From NCBI RefSeq assembly GCF_019048845.1, contig NZ_CP077426.1:233501-297500 (forward strand): a stretch of 64,000 bases of DNA. The letters are read 5' to 3'. Source of the stretch: Vibrio mimicus (GTDB taxonomy: Bacteria > Pseudomonadota > Gammaproteobacteria > Enterobacterales > Vibrionaceae). Within the stretch, counting starts at the first letter, position 1, and each line of letters begins with the position of its first letter. Shown here piece by piece: positions 29,229 through 39,407 of this stretch. The position numbers and the translations under genes are program-made. The notes beneath the pieces are model-generated. The model saw only the letters and a list, made by a program, of their open reading frames with translations. It was not told where the DNA came from and did not search any database.

Positions 29229-29259
29229 AAAAAGCCGATGTGGAATACATCGGCTTTTT
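29229..29259. terminator. bidirectional terminator rraA/MATE gene
   Basis: AAAAAGCCGATGT and ACATCGGCTTTTT form a perfect 13-bp stem around GGAAT between convergent genes. Confidence 0.95.
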
Positions 29260-29290
29260 GTCATTTGGCTGCCAATTTGTTTCAGCAGCC

Positions 29291-30637
29291 TTATCCCAAA
29301 TCGGGCGTTAGGTGCTGACGGCGTAATCTTAGCGCATAGAGATAGCCTAACAGCCCGCCCAATATGTTCCCCACCGCAATACCGATAAACAATCCTTCAA
29401 TGTTGTACAGCGTGCCACCAATCCAAGCTGCGGGTAAGGTAAACACAAACAGGCGCATAAAGCTCCACTGAAAAGCCTTGAGTGGTTGATGTAAGGCGTT
29501 GAGGGCGGAAACCAGCATCATGACCACACCTTGGAAGCCATAGCTGATCGGTACGACCAACAGATAGTGCCACAGCAGATCGCGCACCGCTTGTTCTTGA
29601 GAAAACAGCGCCGCCAGTGGAATGCTCAGCGGTACCATCATGATAAACACCATCAGTTGAAACAGGAGAGAAAAACGTAGGCTTAGAAAGAGTCCGGCAA
29701 AGCTGCGCGCGGGATTTTGCGCCCCAAGATTTTGCGCCATGAAGGGCGTGAGAGCAGAAGTGAGTGACATCAGTACCAAAATCAGAATCGACTCAATGCG
29801 TTGCGCAGCACCATATGCCGCCACCGCAGCAGTGCCGTGGCTCGAGAGCATCATCATGAGTAGCGCGCCAGAGATCGGGTTCATTGCAGTGGAAAGCGCT
29901 GCAGGGGTGCCAATTTTTAAAATCTGTTGCCAATCATGGCGCAGATGGGGCAGTGATGGCATGGCGAGCAATTTTTCACGCTTAATCAGCAGATACAACG
30001 AACCGATTAATGCCCCTAGCCAAGAGAAGGCACTGGCAATCGCAGCACCTTGAATGCCAAGTTCAGGAAACGGGCCGTAGCCAAAAATCAACAGTGGGTC
30101 GAGCGCGCCGTTGATAAACCCAGCCAGCATCATAATTTTGGCGGGTGTTTTGGTGTCGCCAGTGGCGCGAATGGCGCTATTGCCAGCCATCGGTAACACC
30201 AGCAGTGGAATCGTGAGGTACCACACCACCATGTATTCTTTGATGAGCGGGATCAGCTCATGGCTAGCACCGAGCAGTAAAAACAGTGGTTCTATGGTCA
30301 ATAAGCCGAGTGTCGAAGCGGCAGCCACCAGCAATAATGCTAACAATAACCCATGACTAGAAACGCGCGCGGCTTGTCGTCCATCGCCTTGCCCGAGCAG
30401 GCGACCTATGCAAGTGGATAATCCAACCCCAATGCCCATCGTAATACAGTTGACCGCGAAAGTGACCGGAAAAGTATAACTGATCGCCGCCAGTGCCTGT
30501 GTACCTAATAAGGAGATAAAGAAAGTGTCGACGAGGTTGAACATCAAAATGGCCACCAAGCCGAAAATCATCGGCACGGTCATTTGTCGTAAAACGAGAG
30601 GAATGGGGGCTGAAAGCAGACCGTGTTTATCTTGCAT
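29291..30637 (-). CDS. MATE family multidrug/Na+ antiporter
   Basis: This polytopic membrane protein has about 12 helices in two similar halves, the MATE layout. The first helix ends LVDTFFISLLGTQALAAIS and the second half repeats the pattern around ALTPFMAQNLGAQNPARSF. MATE pumps export cationic drugs using Na+ or H+. I chose the ATG at 30637 (MQDKHGLLSAPIPLVL, 448 residues), which fits family N-termini; an in-frame ATG at 30673 would add 12 residues, and neither has a convincing ribosome-binding site. V. cholerae has several MATE pumps, and I cannot tell which this is. Confidence 0.88.
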   Translation of the reverse strand: MQDKHGLLSAPIPLVLRQMTVPMIFGLVAILMFNLVDTFFISLLGTQALAAISYTFPVTFAVNCITMGIGVGLSTCIGRLLGQGDGRQAARVSSHGLLLALLLVAAASTLGLLTIEPLFLLLGASHELIPLIKEYMVVWYLTIPLLVLPMAGNSAIRATGDTKTPAKIMMLAGFINGALDPLLIFGYGPFPELGIQGAAIASAFSWLGALIGSLYLLIKREKLLAMPSLPHLRHDWQQILKIGTPAALSTAMNPISGALLMMMLSSHGTAAVAAYGAAQRIESILILVLMSLTSALTPFMAQNLGAQNPARSFAGLFLSLRFSLLFQLMVFIMMVPLSIPLAALFSQEQAVRDLLWHYLLVVPISYGFQGVVMMLVSALNALHQPLKAFQWSFMRLFVFTLPAAWIGGTLYNIEGLFIGIAVGNILGGLLGYLYALRLRRQHLTPDLG

Positions 30638-30741
30638 AGGATGGTGCGCGCGAAGGAACAAGGAGCCTAGCATACCTGAACTTAAAAACAGGGACTAGGG
30701 AAGGGAGCTTAGGGAGTGAATTGCAAGGTGTTAAAAGTAAT

Positions 30742-30764
30742 AAGGCCAGCATTATGCTGGCCTT
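30742..30764 (-). terminator. terminator of tpiA
   Basis: AAGGCCAGCAT and ATGCTGGCCTT form an 11-bp stem with a one-base loop (probably opening to a few bases), followed on the minus strand by a T-rich tract. Confidence 0.82.
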
Positions 30765-30790
30765 GAACGATAGGTTGCGAGAGTCGCAAA

Positions 30791-31564
30791 TTACGCTTTT
30801 TTCGCTTCTGCTGCGGCTTTCGCGATCGCGGCAAAGCCTTTCGCATCCAGTGATGCACCGCCAACCAGCGCACCATCGATGTCTGGTTGTGCAAAGTAAG
30901 ACGCTGCGTTTTCTGGTTTTACAGAACCGCCGTACTGGATGATCACTTGTTCTGCAACTGCTGCATCTTTTGCTGCGATCAGTGCACGGATAGAAGCGTG
31001 GATGCGCTGTGCATCATCCGCTGTTGCTGCTTTACCAGTACCGATTGCCCAGATTGGTTCGTAAGCGATGATTGCACCGTTCAGTGCTTCAACGCCGTAA
31101 GTGTCGATCACTGCGTTGATTTGGCGAGCACATACTGCTTCAGTTTCGCCTGCTTCGTTTTGTGCTTCAGTTTCACCGATACAGAAAACTGGAGTTAGGC
31201 CATTTTCTTTCAGGAACGCAAATTTCTTCGCTACGAACTCGTCAGATTCTTTGTGGTAATCACGACGCTCAGAGTGACCGATGATGATGTGCGAAGCACC
31301 GAAATCTTTCAGCATCGCAGGAGACATGTCACCAGTGTAAGCACCGCTGTTGTGAGTATCAGTGTTTTGTGCACCTAAGATCAGCTTGTTGCCACCTTCT
31401 TTGATCAGGCGCTCAGCCAGATCCAAATACATCGCTGGTGGCGCAACGACTACATCAACACCCGCAACACCTTCAAGTTCTGCATTCAAGCCGTTTAGCA
31501 GGTCAGTGACCATAGCTTTGCTGCCATTCAGTTTCCAGTTACCCATCACAACAGGACGACGCAT
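30791..31564 (-). CDS. tpiA: triosephosphate isomerase
   Basis: TpiA interconverts dihydroxyacetone phosphate and glyceraldehyde 3-phosphate. The ATG at 31564 ([16 protein letters not shown]) has GGAGA upstream and gives 257 residues; the eight codons before it are not conserved. Catalytic residues are Lys11 (NWKLNG), His97 (IGHSERR) and Glu169 ([12 protein letters not shown]), and the phosphate loop is [12 protein letters not shown]. The gene is single. Confidence 0.97.
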   Translation of the reverse strand: MRRPVVMGNWKLNGSKAMVTDLLNGLNAELEGVAGVDVVVAPPAMYLDLAERLIKEGGNKLILGAQNTDTHNSGAYTGDMSPAMLKDFGASHIIIGHSERRDYHKESDEFVAKKFAFLKENGLTPVFCIGETEAQNEAGETEAVCARQINAVIDTYGVEALNGAIIAYEPIWAIGTGKAATADDAQRIHASIRALIAAKDAAVAEQVIIQYGGSVKPENAASYFAQPDIDGALVGGASLDAKGFAAIAKAAAEAKKA

Positions 31565-31807
31565 AGGAATATCTCCATATCTAATCAATGTAAAAAATAA
31601 ACTCGCAGGACTATAGCAGAATAAATTCGGCAGATCATGACTCGTATCATGTCTTTATGGGATCTCATAGATGCGACAAATCAGCAATCGAGTGATCTGA
31701 GTGACAGATTATTCGGTAGTGGCTCGGTTTTTTAGGTTTAACTTGTTATTACTATCCCTCTCTTTTAGTCGGAACCACTTTTATTAACCTCTAGCAAGGA
31801 GCCGCCA

Positions 31808-32158
31808 ATGCCAAACTTAGTCATGGAATACTCAAATTCAGTCGATGAGCGCATCAATGTGCAAGGATTGTTAGAGGATTTGCATCGAGCCGCAATTGAT
31901 TCAGGACTGTTTGAAATAAGTTCGGTAAAATCCCGCGCGCTGCGCTGCCACCACTGGTTGATTGGAGATGAAGGGGACAGCGTTGATTTTATTCACCTTA
32001 GTTTTGAGTTGCTCGCGGGACGTAGTGCGGAGCAAAAGCGAGAATTATCCCGCAAGCTGATGGAGATTTTGGCGGCGAAAGCCAGCCATGTGCGCAGTTT
32101 GACTATTAATATTCGAGATATGGATACGGACTGTTTTCAAAAAGTCATCAATCGATGA
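31808..32158 (+). CDS. CHMI-family isomerase (5-carboxymethyl-2-hydroxymuconate isomerase-like)
   Basis: The start is set by AAGGAG at about 31795-31800. The 116-residue sequence begins MPNLVMEYSNSVDE; after Met removal Pro becomes the N-terminus, the catalytic base of the tautomerase superfamily. The later pattern RCHHWLIGD and FIHLSFELLAGRSAEQKREL is that of the HpaF/CHMI family. That enzyme acts in homoprotocatechuate breakdown, but no other hpa gene is near, so its substrate is unknown. The next gene starts 19 bases downstream and may be co-transcribed. Confidence 0.82.
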   Translation: MPNLVMEYSNSVDERINVQGLLEDLHRAAIDSGLFEISSVKSRALRCHHWLIGDEGDSVDFIHLSFELLAGRSAEQKRELSRKLMEILAAKASHVRSLTINIRDMDTDCFQKVINR

Positions 32159-32177
32159 CCTTGTTTAGGTAAAAATC

Positions 32178-32618
32178 ATGTCGTTACAAACACTGTTATT
32201 TTCTTTTCAGGGGCGTATTGGACGTCAAACGTTCTGGCTGTGGAATATTTGCTACTACGCCATGATTGCCGGTTTTGCAATTGGCTCGAATCAGCTATTC
32301 CCCGATGTTGCACACCTGATCTTGCCGGTTTTCCTGCTGTTAGTCTTAGTGCCAGATTTGGCGATTACCGCTAAGCGTTGGCATGACCGAGACAAATCTA
32401 GCTGGTGGCTGTTACTCAATGTGCCGCTAGTGATTGGCCGTATGACAATTCCAGCAGGAGATCTGGCGGTAAATACTCAGCCAGGTATGGTGGAGACCGT
32501 TATTTCGTTTGTAGCGCTATTATGCGGGGCATGGATTTTGGTCGAGTGTGGCTTTTTAGCCGGTACACAAGGTGATAACCGATTTGGTTCTGAGGTAATA
32601 CAGAAAACGGCGAAATAA
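32178..32618 (+). CDS. DUF805 family inner-membrane protein
   Basis: The 146-residue protein has the DUF805 signatures: FSFQGRIGRQTFWLWNI near the start, AKRWHDRDKSSWWLLLN (about 72-88) and TQGDNRFGSEV near the C-terminus. It has four hydrophobic segments. Function of the family is unknown. It lies close behind the CHMI-like gene on the same strand. Confidence 0.85.
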   Translation: MSLQTLLFSFQGRIGRQTFWLWNICYYAMIAGFAIGSNQLFPDVAHLILPVFLLLVLVPDLAITAKRWHDRDKSSWWLLLNVPLVIGRMTIPAGDLAVNTQPGMVETVISFVALLCGAWILVECGFLAGTQGDNRFGSEVIQKTAK

Positions 32619-32640
32619 ACATCTCATGCCATTGTATTTC

Positions 32641-32674
32641 AACCATTAAGGACGGAGCTCCCTCCTTAATGGTT
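32641..32674. terminator. long palindrome between convergent genes
   Basis: AACCATTAAGGA (32641-32652) pairs with TCCTTAATGGTT (32663-32674), and the centre GGAGCTCC is itself palindromic, with a single C-C mismatch. No T run follows, so it is an unusual convergent end signal or a structured element. Confidence 0.6.
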
Positions 32675-32696
32675 ACTAATCCAACCTCGATAACGG

Positions 32697-33056
32697 TTAT
32701 CGCCAAGTCTCATCTTCAGAGGATTTTGAACGAAACGGAAGCACTTGCGCATCTTGTTCTTGGTGAATGTCCCCACTTAAAGCATCTCTAAACTTGACCA
32801 TTTGTTGGCTCAGTTCACGCATCAGGATCACGTTGGTATGCACGGGGTTTTTTCCGCGACTGACTACACGGTCAATGTGGCTCTGTTGAGCCCACAACCT
32901 TTGTTGCATGCCAAGCGAGGCGGAAAGAATCATCTCTTCACACATCTCTTTTTTGAACTGAGTGAAGGCTTCAGGATTATGCTTAGCCAACGCAACCAAC
33001 TCGTCAAATGGTGGAAGTTCTTGATTAAAATTAGGGTCAATTGGAGGAGTTGTCAT
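32697..33056 (-). CDS. DUF3135-like small protein of unknown function
   Basis: The ATG at 33056 (MTTPPIDPNFNQELPPFDEL) is set by GAGGTGAG just upstream and gives 119 residues. The sequence is soluble and helical, with a phage-lysozyme-free, charged composition: the core LAKHNPEAFTQFKKEMCEEM and RLWAQQSHIDRVVSRGKNPV. I recognise it as resembling the DUF3135 family found in vibrios and relatives; no function is known. No signal peptide or membrane segment is seen. Confidence 0.68.
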   Translation of the reverse strand: MTTPPIDPNFNQELPPFDELVALAKHNPEAFTQFKKEMCEEMILSASLGMQQRLWAQQSHIDRVVSRGKNPVHTNVILMRELSQQMVKFRDALSGDIHQEQDAQVLPFRSKSSEDETWR

Positions 33057-33173
33057 CGCTCTCACCTCGCAGCTAGATTGTCAAATTGATTACTTTATCA
33101 ACAGTTCAATCATAAGCGATTCAGAAAGCGTTGTGCGGAACGAAAGTCGCCCTTCTTACAAATAAGACGTCAT

Positions 33174-33791
33174 TTATGCTGCAGAGATGAGATAAGCACA
33201 ACGGCGTTCTCCAGTGACTATGTGTTCTAAACGCTGCACTTGGTAGCTATCTCCAAGTAATGTCTGGAAAATAGTTAATTCGGACTGGCACAAGTTAGGA
33301 CAACGAGTCGCGGCTTTACAGATAGGGCAGTGATTTTCCACTAACATAAACCCTGCATCGGTTTGTTCAAGCTCAGCCATGTAGCCTTCTTGCTCACGCA
33401 ACTGCACCAATTTAAGCAATTTTTCTTCGAGTGAGAGACAGGCTTGTAACGCGCTTTGATAGTTACGAAGCGTTTGTGCTTCGCGCTCGGCGGCGACTTT
33501 CGCCAGCCCTTCTTGACCAAAAATATGCTCAACCGCATCAATCACCTGAATCGTCAATTCACTGTGGCGATCCGCAAACTGGTTGTGTCCCTTGGCTGTC
33601 AAAGACCAGTGACGAGTTGGGCGGCCGACTTTCACTTTCACATCATAAAAGCAGAGGACTCCGTCATCTTCCAAACTTTGCAAATGCTGACGTGCACCCA
33701 TAGTGGTAATGCCTAGGTCTTCAGCAAGTTGTTTGGCGGTTACGGAGCCTTCACGTTTAATGGTGTGAAGAATGCGGTCAACCGTTTTCAT
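33174..33791 (-). CDS. winged-helix transcription regulator with SufR-like cysteine motif
   Basis: The 205-residue protein has an N-terminal winged helix (about 5-60; TAKQLAEDLGITTMGARQHL and the wing VGRPTRHWSLT). The C-terminal half holds HCPICKAATRCPNLCQSEL and RRCAY. Cys155, Cys168 and Cys198 have nearly the spacing of the three cysteines that hold the Fe-S cluster in cyanobacterial SufR (12 and 27 residues between; here 12 and 29). Cys158 and Cys164 are extra. The family (COG2345) includes Fe-S or redox sensors. It is divergent from groES 305 bases away; its targets are unknown. Confidence 0.82.
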   Translation of the reverse strand: MKTVDRILHTIKREGSVTAKQLAEDLGITTMGARQHLQSLEDDGVLCFYDVKVKVGRPTRHWSLTAKGHNQFADRHSELTIQVIDAVEHIFGQEGLAKVAAEREAQTLRNYQSALQACLSLEEKLLKLVQLREQEGYMAELEQTDAGFMLVENHCPICKAATRCPNLCQSELTIFQTLLGDSYQVQRLEHIVTGERRCAYLISAA

Positions 33792-34096
33792 CGTTTCTGG
33801 TTATCCTTGTTCTTAAAAGGTTGGGGCGCTGATTTGTGTTGAGTGTCAGCACATCTTTTCTCTGCCGTTATTATGGAACGCGAATTTAATAAAGCAAACC
33901 ATTTACTATATCGATGATCGCCGCCGCTCACTTGCCAAGGAAGGAGGGGGGATTGGTGTTTGAAAATGTTAATTTAATCACGTTTTTTTACGCTTTCCCC
34001 CTTGGGATATGACACAACTTACCCCACATAAGTGACACATGCTGATGATCAGCGTTTTATCAACCATACGGAAAATTAAATCAGGAGAGACGACCG
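33792..34096. promoter_or_regulatory. regulator/groES divergent intergenic region
   Basis: This 305-base gap carries the minus-strand promoter of the winged-helix regulator and the groE heat-shock promoter (given separately). I see no gene and no CIRCE-type inverted repeat, consistent with sigma32 rather than HrcA control. Confidence 0.55.
34001..34029 (+). promoter_or_regulatory. sigma32 promoter of groESL
   Basis: CTTGGGA (34001-34007), a 14-base spacer and CCCCACAT (34022-34029) resemble the consensus CTTGAAA-N13/14-CCCCATnT. The sequence just before it, TTTCCCC, parallels the E. coli groE promoter. It lies 68 bases before groES. Confidence 0.75.
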
Positions 34097-34387
34097 ATGA
34101 ATATTCGTCCATTACATGACCGAGTGATCGTTGAACGCCAAGAAGTTGAATCAAAATCTGCTGGTGGAATTGTTCTAACTGGTTCTGCGGCGGAAAAATC
34201 AACGCGCGGTAAAGTGTTGGCAGTTGGTAAAGGCCGCATTCTAGAGAACGGTTCAGTTCAACCTTTGGACGTGAAAGTAGGCGACACCGTGATCTTCGCA
34301 GAAAGCTACGGCACAAAAACAGAAAAGATCGATGGCAAAGAAGTGCTGATCTTGGCTGAACATGACATTTTGGCAATCGTTGAATAA
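34097..34387 (+). CDS. groES: co-chaperonin GroES
   Basis: The 96-residue protein has the GroES opening [20 protein letters not shown], the mobile loop [18 protein letters not shown] (about 18-35) that contacts GroEL, and the C-terminal strand [14 protein letters not shown]. It caps the GroEL cage. groEL follows after 53 bases. Confidence 0.98.
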   Translation: MNIRPLHDRVIVERQEVESKSAGGIVLTGSAAEKSTRGKVLAVGKGRILENGSVQPLDVKVGDTVIFAESYGTKTEKIDGKEVLILAEHDILAIVE

Positions 34388-34437
34388 TTGATTCTGAATC
34401 CCAACGAAATCAATAACTGAATTTAGAAAGGAAATGA

Positions 34438-36078
<1,641 letters not shown>

Positions 36079-36309
36079 TCCCCTAATATTGAAAAACCGG
36101 AGCTAAGTCTCCGGTTTTTTATTTAGTCATACTCTATGCTGTGTATGTAATATTTTTAAGGTCGTGATTATTAACCGTATTGCTGATGAGATTTTTTGTT
36201 TCTGGCCATTAATTACACATTAAATGACAATAAATTCACATAAGCATGGAAAGGATATGGATAATGTTGCCTAGTTTTTCCCAACAATCTTGAATTGGAG
36301 ATTACTCTT

Positions 36310-36870
36310 ATGAACAAGCCGTTTGCTTTGATGGCTCTTACTGCAGCAATGGCTGCACCAGCAGCACTGGCTTCAACCCCAGTTATGTTTTCTTCTATCG
36401 ATAACTTCAACACGCCAGATGCTAACCAAGTCGCTGGTCTGCGTTTGTCTGCTCTGCACGGTAAAGTGGATGAAGTAAAAGGGGTTGATTTCTCAATTCT
36501 TGGTCTGTCTGAAACGAACAAAACCACAGGGGTGAACTTTGGTTTGTTCTTTGGTGCGAGCAAAGTTAACCAAGAGATGACTGGTGCATCACTGGGTCTT
36601 TTGAACTGGAACACTGGTAATACTTATGGCGCGAACTTGGGTTTCGTGAACCTGACTCACGATGTGAAAGGCGCGAACTTGAGCTTTGTGAACTACTCAG
36701 AAGGTAACACACTCGTTGACCTAGGTGCGGCTAACTTCTCGAACACTTCGACAGTGCAGTTTGGCCTATTCAACAAAACTGAAAAAATCGAAGGCGTGCA
36801 GATTGGTTTGATCAACTGTGCGGACAACGGTTTCTTTAAGTGTTTCCCAATCATTAACTTTGCGAAGTAA
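36310..36870 (+). CDS. secreted protein with tandem ~15-residue repeats
   Basis: The ATG at 36310 follows TTGGAG and gives 186 residues beginning with a signal peptide (cleavage likely after ALA, about residue 21). From about residue 50 the chain is a row of about nine units, each near G-x-N/D/Q-F/L/I-G/S-L/F-F/L-N followed by a variable turn, for example GVNFGLFFGASK, GASLGLLNWNTG, GANLGFVNLTHD, GVQIGLINCADN. This resembles the LA_2272-type surface repeat and suggests a beta-solenoid. Two cysteines lie in the last unit. Function is unknown; it is single, with its own terminator. Confidence 0.8.
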   Translation: MNKPFALMALTAAMAAPAALASTPVMFSSIDNFNTPDANQVAGLRLSALHGKVDEVKGVDFSILGLSETNKTTGVNFGLFFGASKVNQEMTGASLGLLNWNTGNTYGANLGFVNLTHDVKGANLSFVNYSEGNTLVDLGAANFSNTSTVQFGLFNKTEKIEGVQIGLINCADNGFFKCFPIINFAK

Positions 36871-36876
36871 TGATTT

Positions 36877-36904
36877 AAAAAGCGTTGCCAAGGCAACGCT
36901 TTTT
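36877..36904. terminator. bidirectional terminator repeat protein/epmB
   Basis: AAAAAGCGTTGCC and GGCAACGCTTTTT form a perfect 13-bp stem with a two-base loop. Its end touches the epmB stop codon. Confidence 0.93.
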
Positions 36905-37927
36905 TCACTCAAGGTGTAAATCAAGCGGCGTTTTGCTGGGTTTGCCACCAATTTCTCGGGTTAATTTCGGTACCAGATAACCGGAAACCCGCTCAATTAA
37001 GCCTGCCATAAGCTGCCGTGCTTCATCATCACTCACGTAAAAATGCGCCGCCCCCTGCACCTTGTCCAACACATGTAAGTAATAAGGCAGAATGCCTGCA
37101 TCAAACAAGGTTTCACTGAGTGCCACTTGTGCGTCAACCGTGTCATTGACCCCTTTGAGCAGCACACCTTGGTTAAGCAAAGTCACGTTTACTGCACGTA
37201 AGCGTGCCATTTGCTGTTTGAGCTCAAGATTGATTTCATTGGCGTGGTTGATGTGTGTCACCAGCAGCACCTGTAAGCGCGTTTGTGCAAATAGCTCAAC
37301 CAATTCATCCGTGATACGCGCAGGGATCACGACAGGTAATCGAGAGTGAATACGCAGTCGTTTGATGTGCGGAATTGCTGCGATACGCTCCATCAACCAT
37401 GCAAGCTCATGATCCTTGGCCATTAAAGGATCGCCACCGGAGAGAATCACTTCGTTGAGCTGTGGATTCTGCGTGATGTAATCAAGACTTTGCTGCCAAA
37501 TCGCTTTACTGCCTTTGTTGTCTTCATAAGGGAAATGACGACGGAAACAGTAGCGGCAGTTGATGGCACAGCCGCCTTTCACGATCAGCAAGCAACGATT
37601 TTGGTACTTGTGTAGCAAGCCTGGAATCGCGTTGTTTTGCTCATCCAGAGGATCATTGGAATAGCCGGGATGTACCTCAAATTCTTCGCCCAATGGCAAA
37701 ACTTGACGTAAAAGTGGATCGTAAGGATTGCCTTTTTGCATGCGATCGACAAAACTTTGCGGCACCCGCTGCGCAAACAGTTTGCGCGCTTCAAATCCGT
37801 CTTGCCATGGCGATGGATCGATCTCGAGTTGCTGTAATAATTGAGCAGGATCCGAGATCGCGTTTGCCAGCTGTTGCAGCCAGTTTTGCTCAACAGAAAC
37901 GACTTTTCGGGTTATGATGTGCGGCAT
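36905..37927 (-). CDS. epmB: EF-P lysine 2,3-aminomutase EpmB
   Basis: EpmB is a radical-SAM, PLP-dependent enzyme that turns L-alpha-lysine into (R)-beta-lysine for EF-P modification. The 340-residue protein has Cys120, Cys124 and Cys127 (CAINCRYC) for the 4Fe-4S cluster, the SAM motif SGGDPLM (about 162-168) and a PLP lysine near the C-terminus (LVPKLTREIGGKPSK). It is shorter than clostridial lysine aminomutases, as EpmB is. It is divergent from efp with 32 bases between start codons. Confidence 0.95.
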   Translation of the reverse strand: MPHIITRKVVSVEQNWLQQLANAISDPAQLLQQLEIDPSPWQDGFEARKLFAQRVPQSFVDRMQKGNPYDPLLRQVLPLGEEFEVHPGYSNDPLDEQNNAIPGLLHKYQNRCLLIVKGGCAINCRYCFRRHFPYEDNKGSKAIWQQSLDYITQNPQLNEVILSGGDPLMAKDHELAWLMERIAAIPHIKRLRIHSRLPVVIPARITDELVELFAQTRLQVLLVTHINHANEINLELKQQMARLRAVNVTLLNQGVLLKGVNDTVDAQVALSETLFDAGILPYYLHVLDKVQGAAHFYVSDDEARQLMAGLIERVSGYLVPKLTREIGGKPSKTPLDLHLE

Positions 37928-37959
37928 TGATTTTAACTCGAAGATAGTAAGAGGACAAA

Positions 37960-38526
37960 ATGGCTACTGTTAGCACGAATGAATTTAAAGGCGGTCTCAA
38001 AATTATGCTTGATAACGAGCCTTGTGTCATTCTCGAAAACGAGTATGTAAAACCAGGTAAAGGTCAGGCATTCAACCGCGTGAGAATCCGTAAGCTGCTT
38101 ACTGGTAAAGTTCTGGAAAAAACTTTTAAATCGGGTGACACAGCGGAAGTTGCTGATGTTATCGATATCGATCTGGATTACCTGTACAACGATGGCGAAT
38201 TCTACCACTTCATGAACAACAGCACATTCGAACAGCTTGCTGCAGATGCAAAAGCGGTTGGTGAGAATGCGAAATGGTTGGTAGAAAACAACACTTGTAT
38301 GCTGACACTGTGGAATGGTAACCCAATCGCGGTAACTCCACCAAACTTCGTTGAGCTAGAAGTGACTGAAACGGATCCAGGCGTAAAAGGTGACACTCAA
38401 GGTACTGGCGGTAAACCAGCAACGCTGTCTACTGGTGCGGTAGTTCGTGTACCTCTATTCGTACAGATCGGCGAAGTGATCAAAGTGGACACTCGCTCCG
38501 CAGAATACGTTGGCCGTGTGAAGTAA
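37960..38526 (+). CDS. efp: elongation factor P
   Basis: EF-P rescues ribosomes stalled at consecutive prolines. The 188-residue protein has the modified loop [10 protein letters not shown] with Lys34, the site of beta-lysylation by EpmA and EpmB, followed by two OB-fold domains ending [19 protein letters not shown] precedes the ATG. The complete core modification system, EpmA and EpmB, is encoded in this same window. Confidence 0.98.
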   Translation: MATVSTNEFKGGLKIMLDNEPCVILENEYVKPGKGQAFNRVRIRKLLTGKVLEKTFKSGDTAEVADVIDIDLDYLYNDGEFYHFMNNSTFEQLAADAKAVGENAKWLVENNTCMLTLWNGNPIAVTPPNFVELEVTETDPGVKGDTQGTGGKPATLSTGAVVRVPLFVQIGEVIKVDTRSAEYVGRVK

Positions 38527-38542
38527 TCACCTCGGTAACAAG

Positions 38543-38571
38543 AAAAAACCAACCTTGCGGTTGGTTTTTTT
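38543..38571 (+). terminator. terminator of efp
   Basis: AAAAAACCAACC and GGTTGGTTTTTT form a 12-bp stem around TTGC with a further T. Confidence 0.93.
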
Positions 38572-38607
38572 ATGCGTGTTTTGCTCTTGTTGCTTGAACA
38601 CACCAAT

Positions 38608-38637
38608 AAAAAAGCTGGCCTGTAAGCCAGCTTTTTT
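38608..38637 (-). terminator. terminator of frdABCD
   Basis: AAAAAAGCTGGC and GCCAGCTTTTTT form a 12-bp stem with a 6-nt loop, 11 bases past the frdD stop on the minus strand. Confidence 0.93.
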
Positions 38638-38648
38638 GATACTTCATA

Positions 38649-39011
38649 TTAGATCATGAAGATAAACACGACAGCCAGTGCTGAGATGATAGTCGCAAAG
38701 CCGTAGCAAGCGATTTTTCCTGCCACACCCGTGTGGAATTTCAGGTCATGCATACCGTGATGAACACGGTGCATAGCATGCCACATTGGTAGAGCTAAAG
38801 TGCCGATGATGAACAGTGCTCCAATGATGCTGGTTGCAAAGCTAGACACGCGCTCATAGCTCAGCGCTTCGGCATCAATCACACCGAGTGGCGCAAGAAT
38901 GCCCAGTACCAGAACGGTAATTGGGGTGATCATGGCAAACCAAGTGCCACCAGCACCAAACAGGCTCCACCATACAGGTTCGTCTGAACGTTTTGGGTTG
39001 GTATTAATCAC
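38649..39011 (-). CDS. frdD: fumarate reductase membrane anchor FrdD
   Basis: The start is a GTG at 39011, set by GAGGAG upstream and by homology ([21 protein letters not shown]); the ATG farther upstream lies inside frdC. The 120-residue protein has three membrane helices and anchors FrdAB with FrdC, binding menaquinol. LHRVHH-type histidines appear in [12 protein letters not shown]. It lies 10 bases after frdC. Confidence 0.94.
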   Translation of the reverse strand: MINTNPKRSDEPVWWSLFGAGGTWFAMITPITVLVLGILAPLGVIDAEALSYERVSSFATSIIGALFIIGTLALPMWHAMHRVHHGMHDLKFHTGVAGKIACYGFATIISALAVVFIFMI

Positions 39012-39021
39012 AATAAGCTCC

Positions 39022-39405
39022 TCACACCACAATAAGAACAATCAGTGAGATAAAGGCCACGGCCGCCCACTGTGCTAGCACGATGATTTTTTTATCAACC
39101 AGTTTGCCGCCTAAACGAATAGGCACGACTTGTGGCATCATGCTGAAGAAAGTTTGCGCATGGAACAAGCTACCGGCCAGTGCCACGATGTTGATCGCAA
39201 CGATGAGTGGGTTGGCCATAAAATCCAACCAGGTTTGCCATGCTTCAGGGCCTTTCACCAATGAACCTAAACCGATGGTTAGGAACAAGGTAAACAGGAT
39301 CAATGGCAGAACCGTCGCTTCACGCACCATGTAGAAGCGGTAGAAAGGATGATCCTTCCACCAAGTACGTTTCATTTCACGAACATAAGGTTTACGGTTA
39401 CTCAT
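39022..39405 (-). CDS. frdC: fumarate reductase membrane anchor FrdC
   Basis: The 127-residue protein opens [20 protein letters not shown] and has three membrane helices. With FrdD it fixes the catalytic dimer to the membrane and binds the quinone. It starts two bases after the frdB stop, so translation is coupled. Confidence 0.95.
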   Translation of the reverse strand: MSNRKPYVREMKRTWWKDHPFYRFYMVREATVLPLILFTLFLTIGLGSLVKGPEAWQTWLDFMANPLIVAINIVALAGSLFHAQTFFSMMPQVVPIRLGGKLVDKKIIVLAQWAAVAFISLIVLIVV

Positions 39406-39407
39406 CC

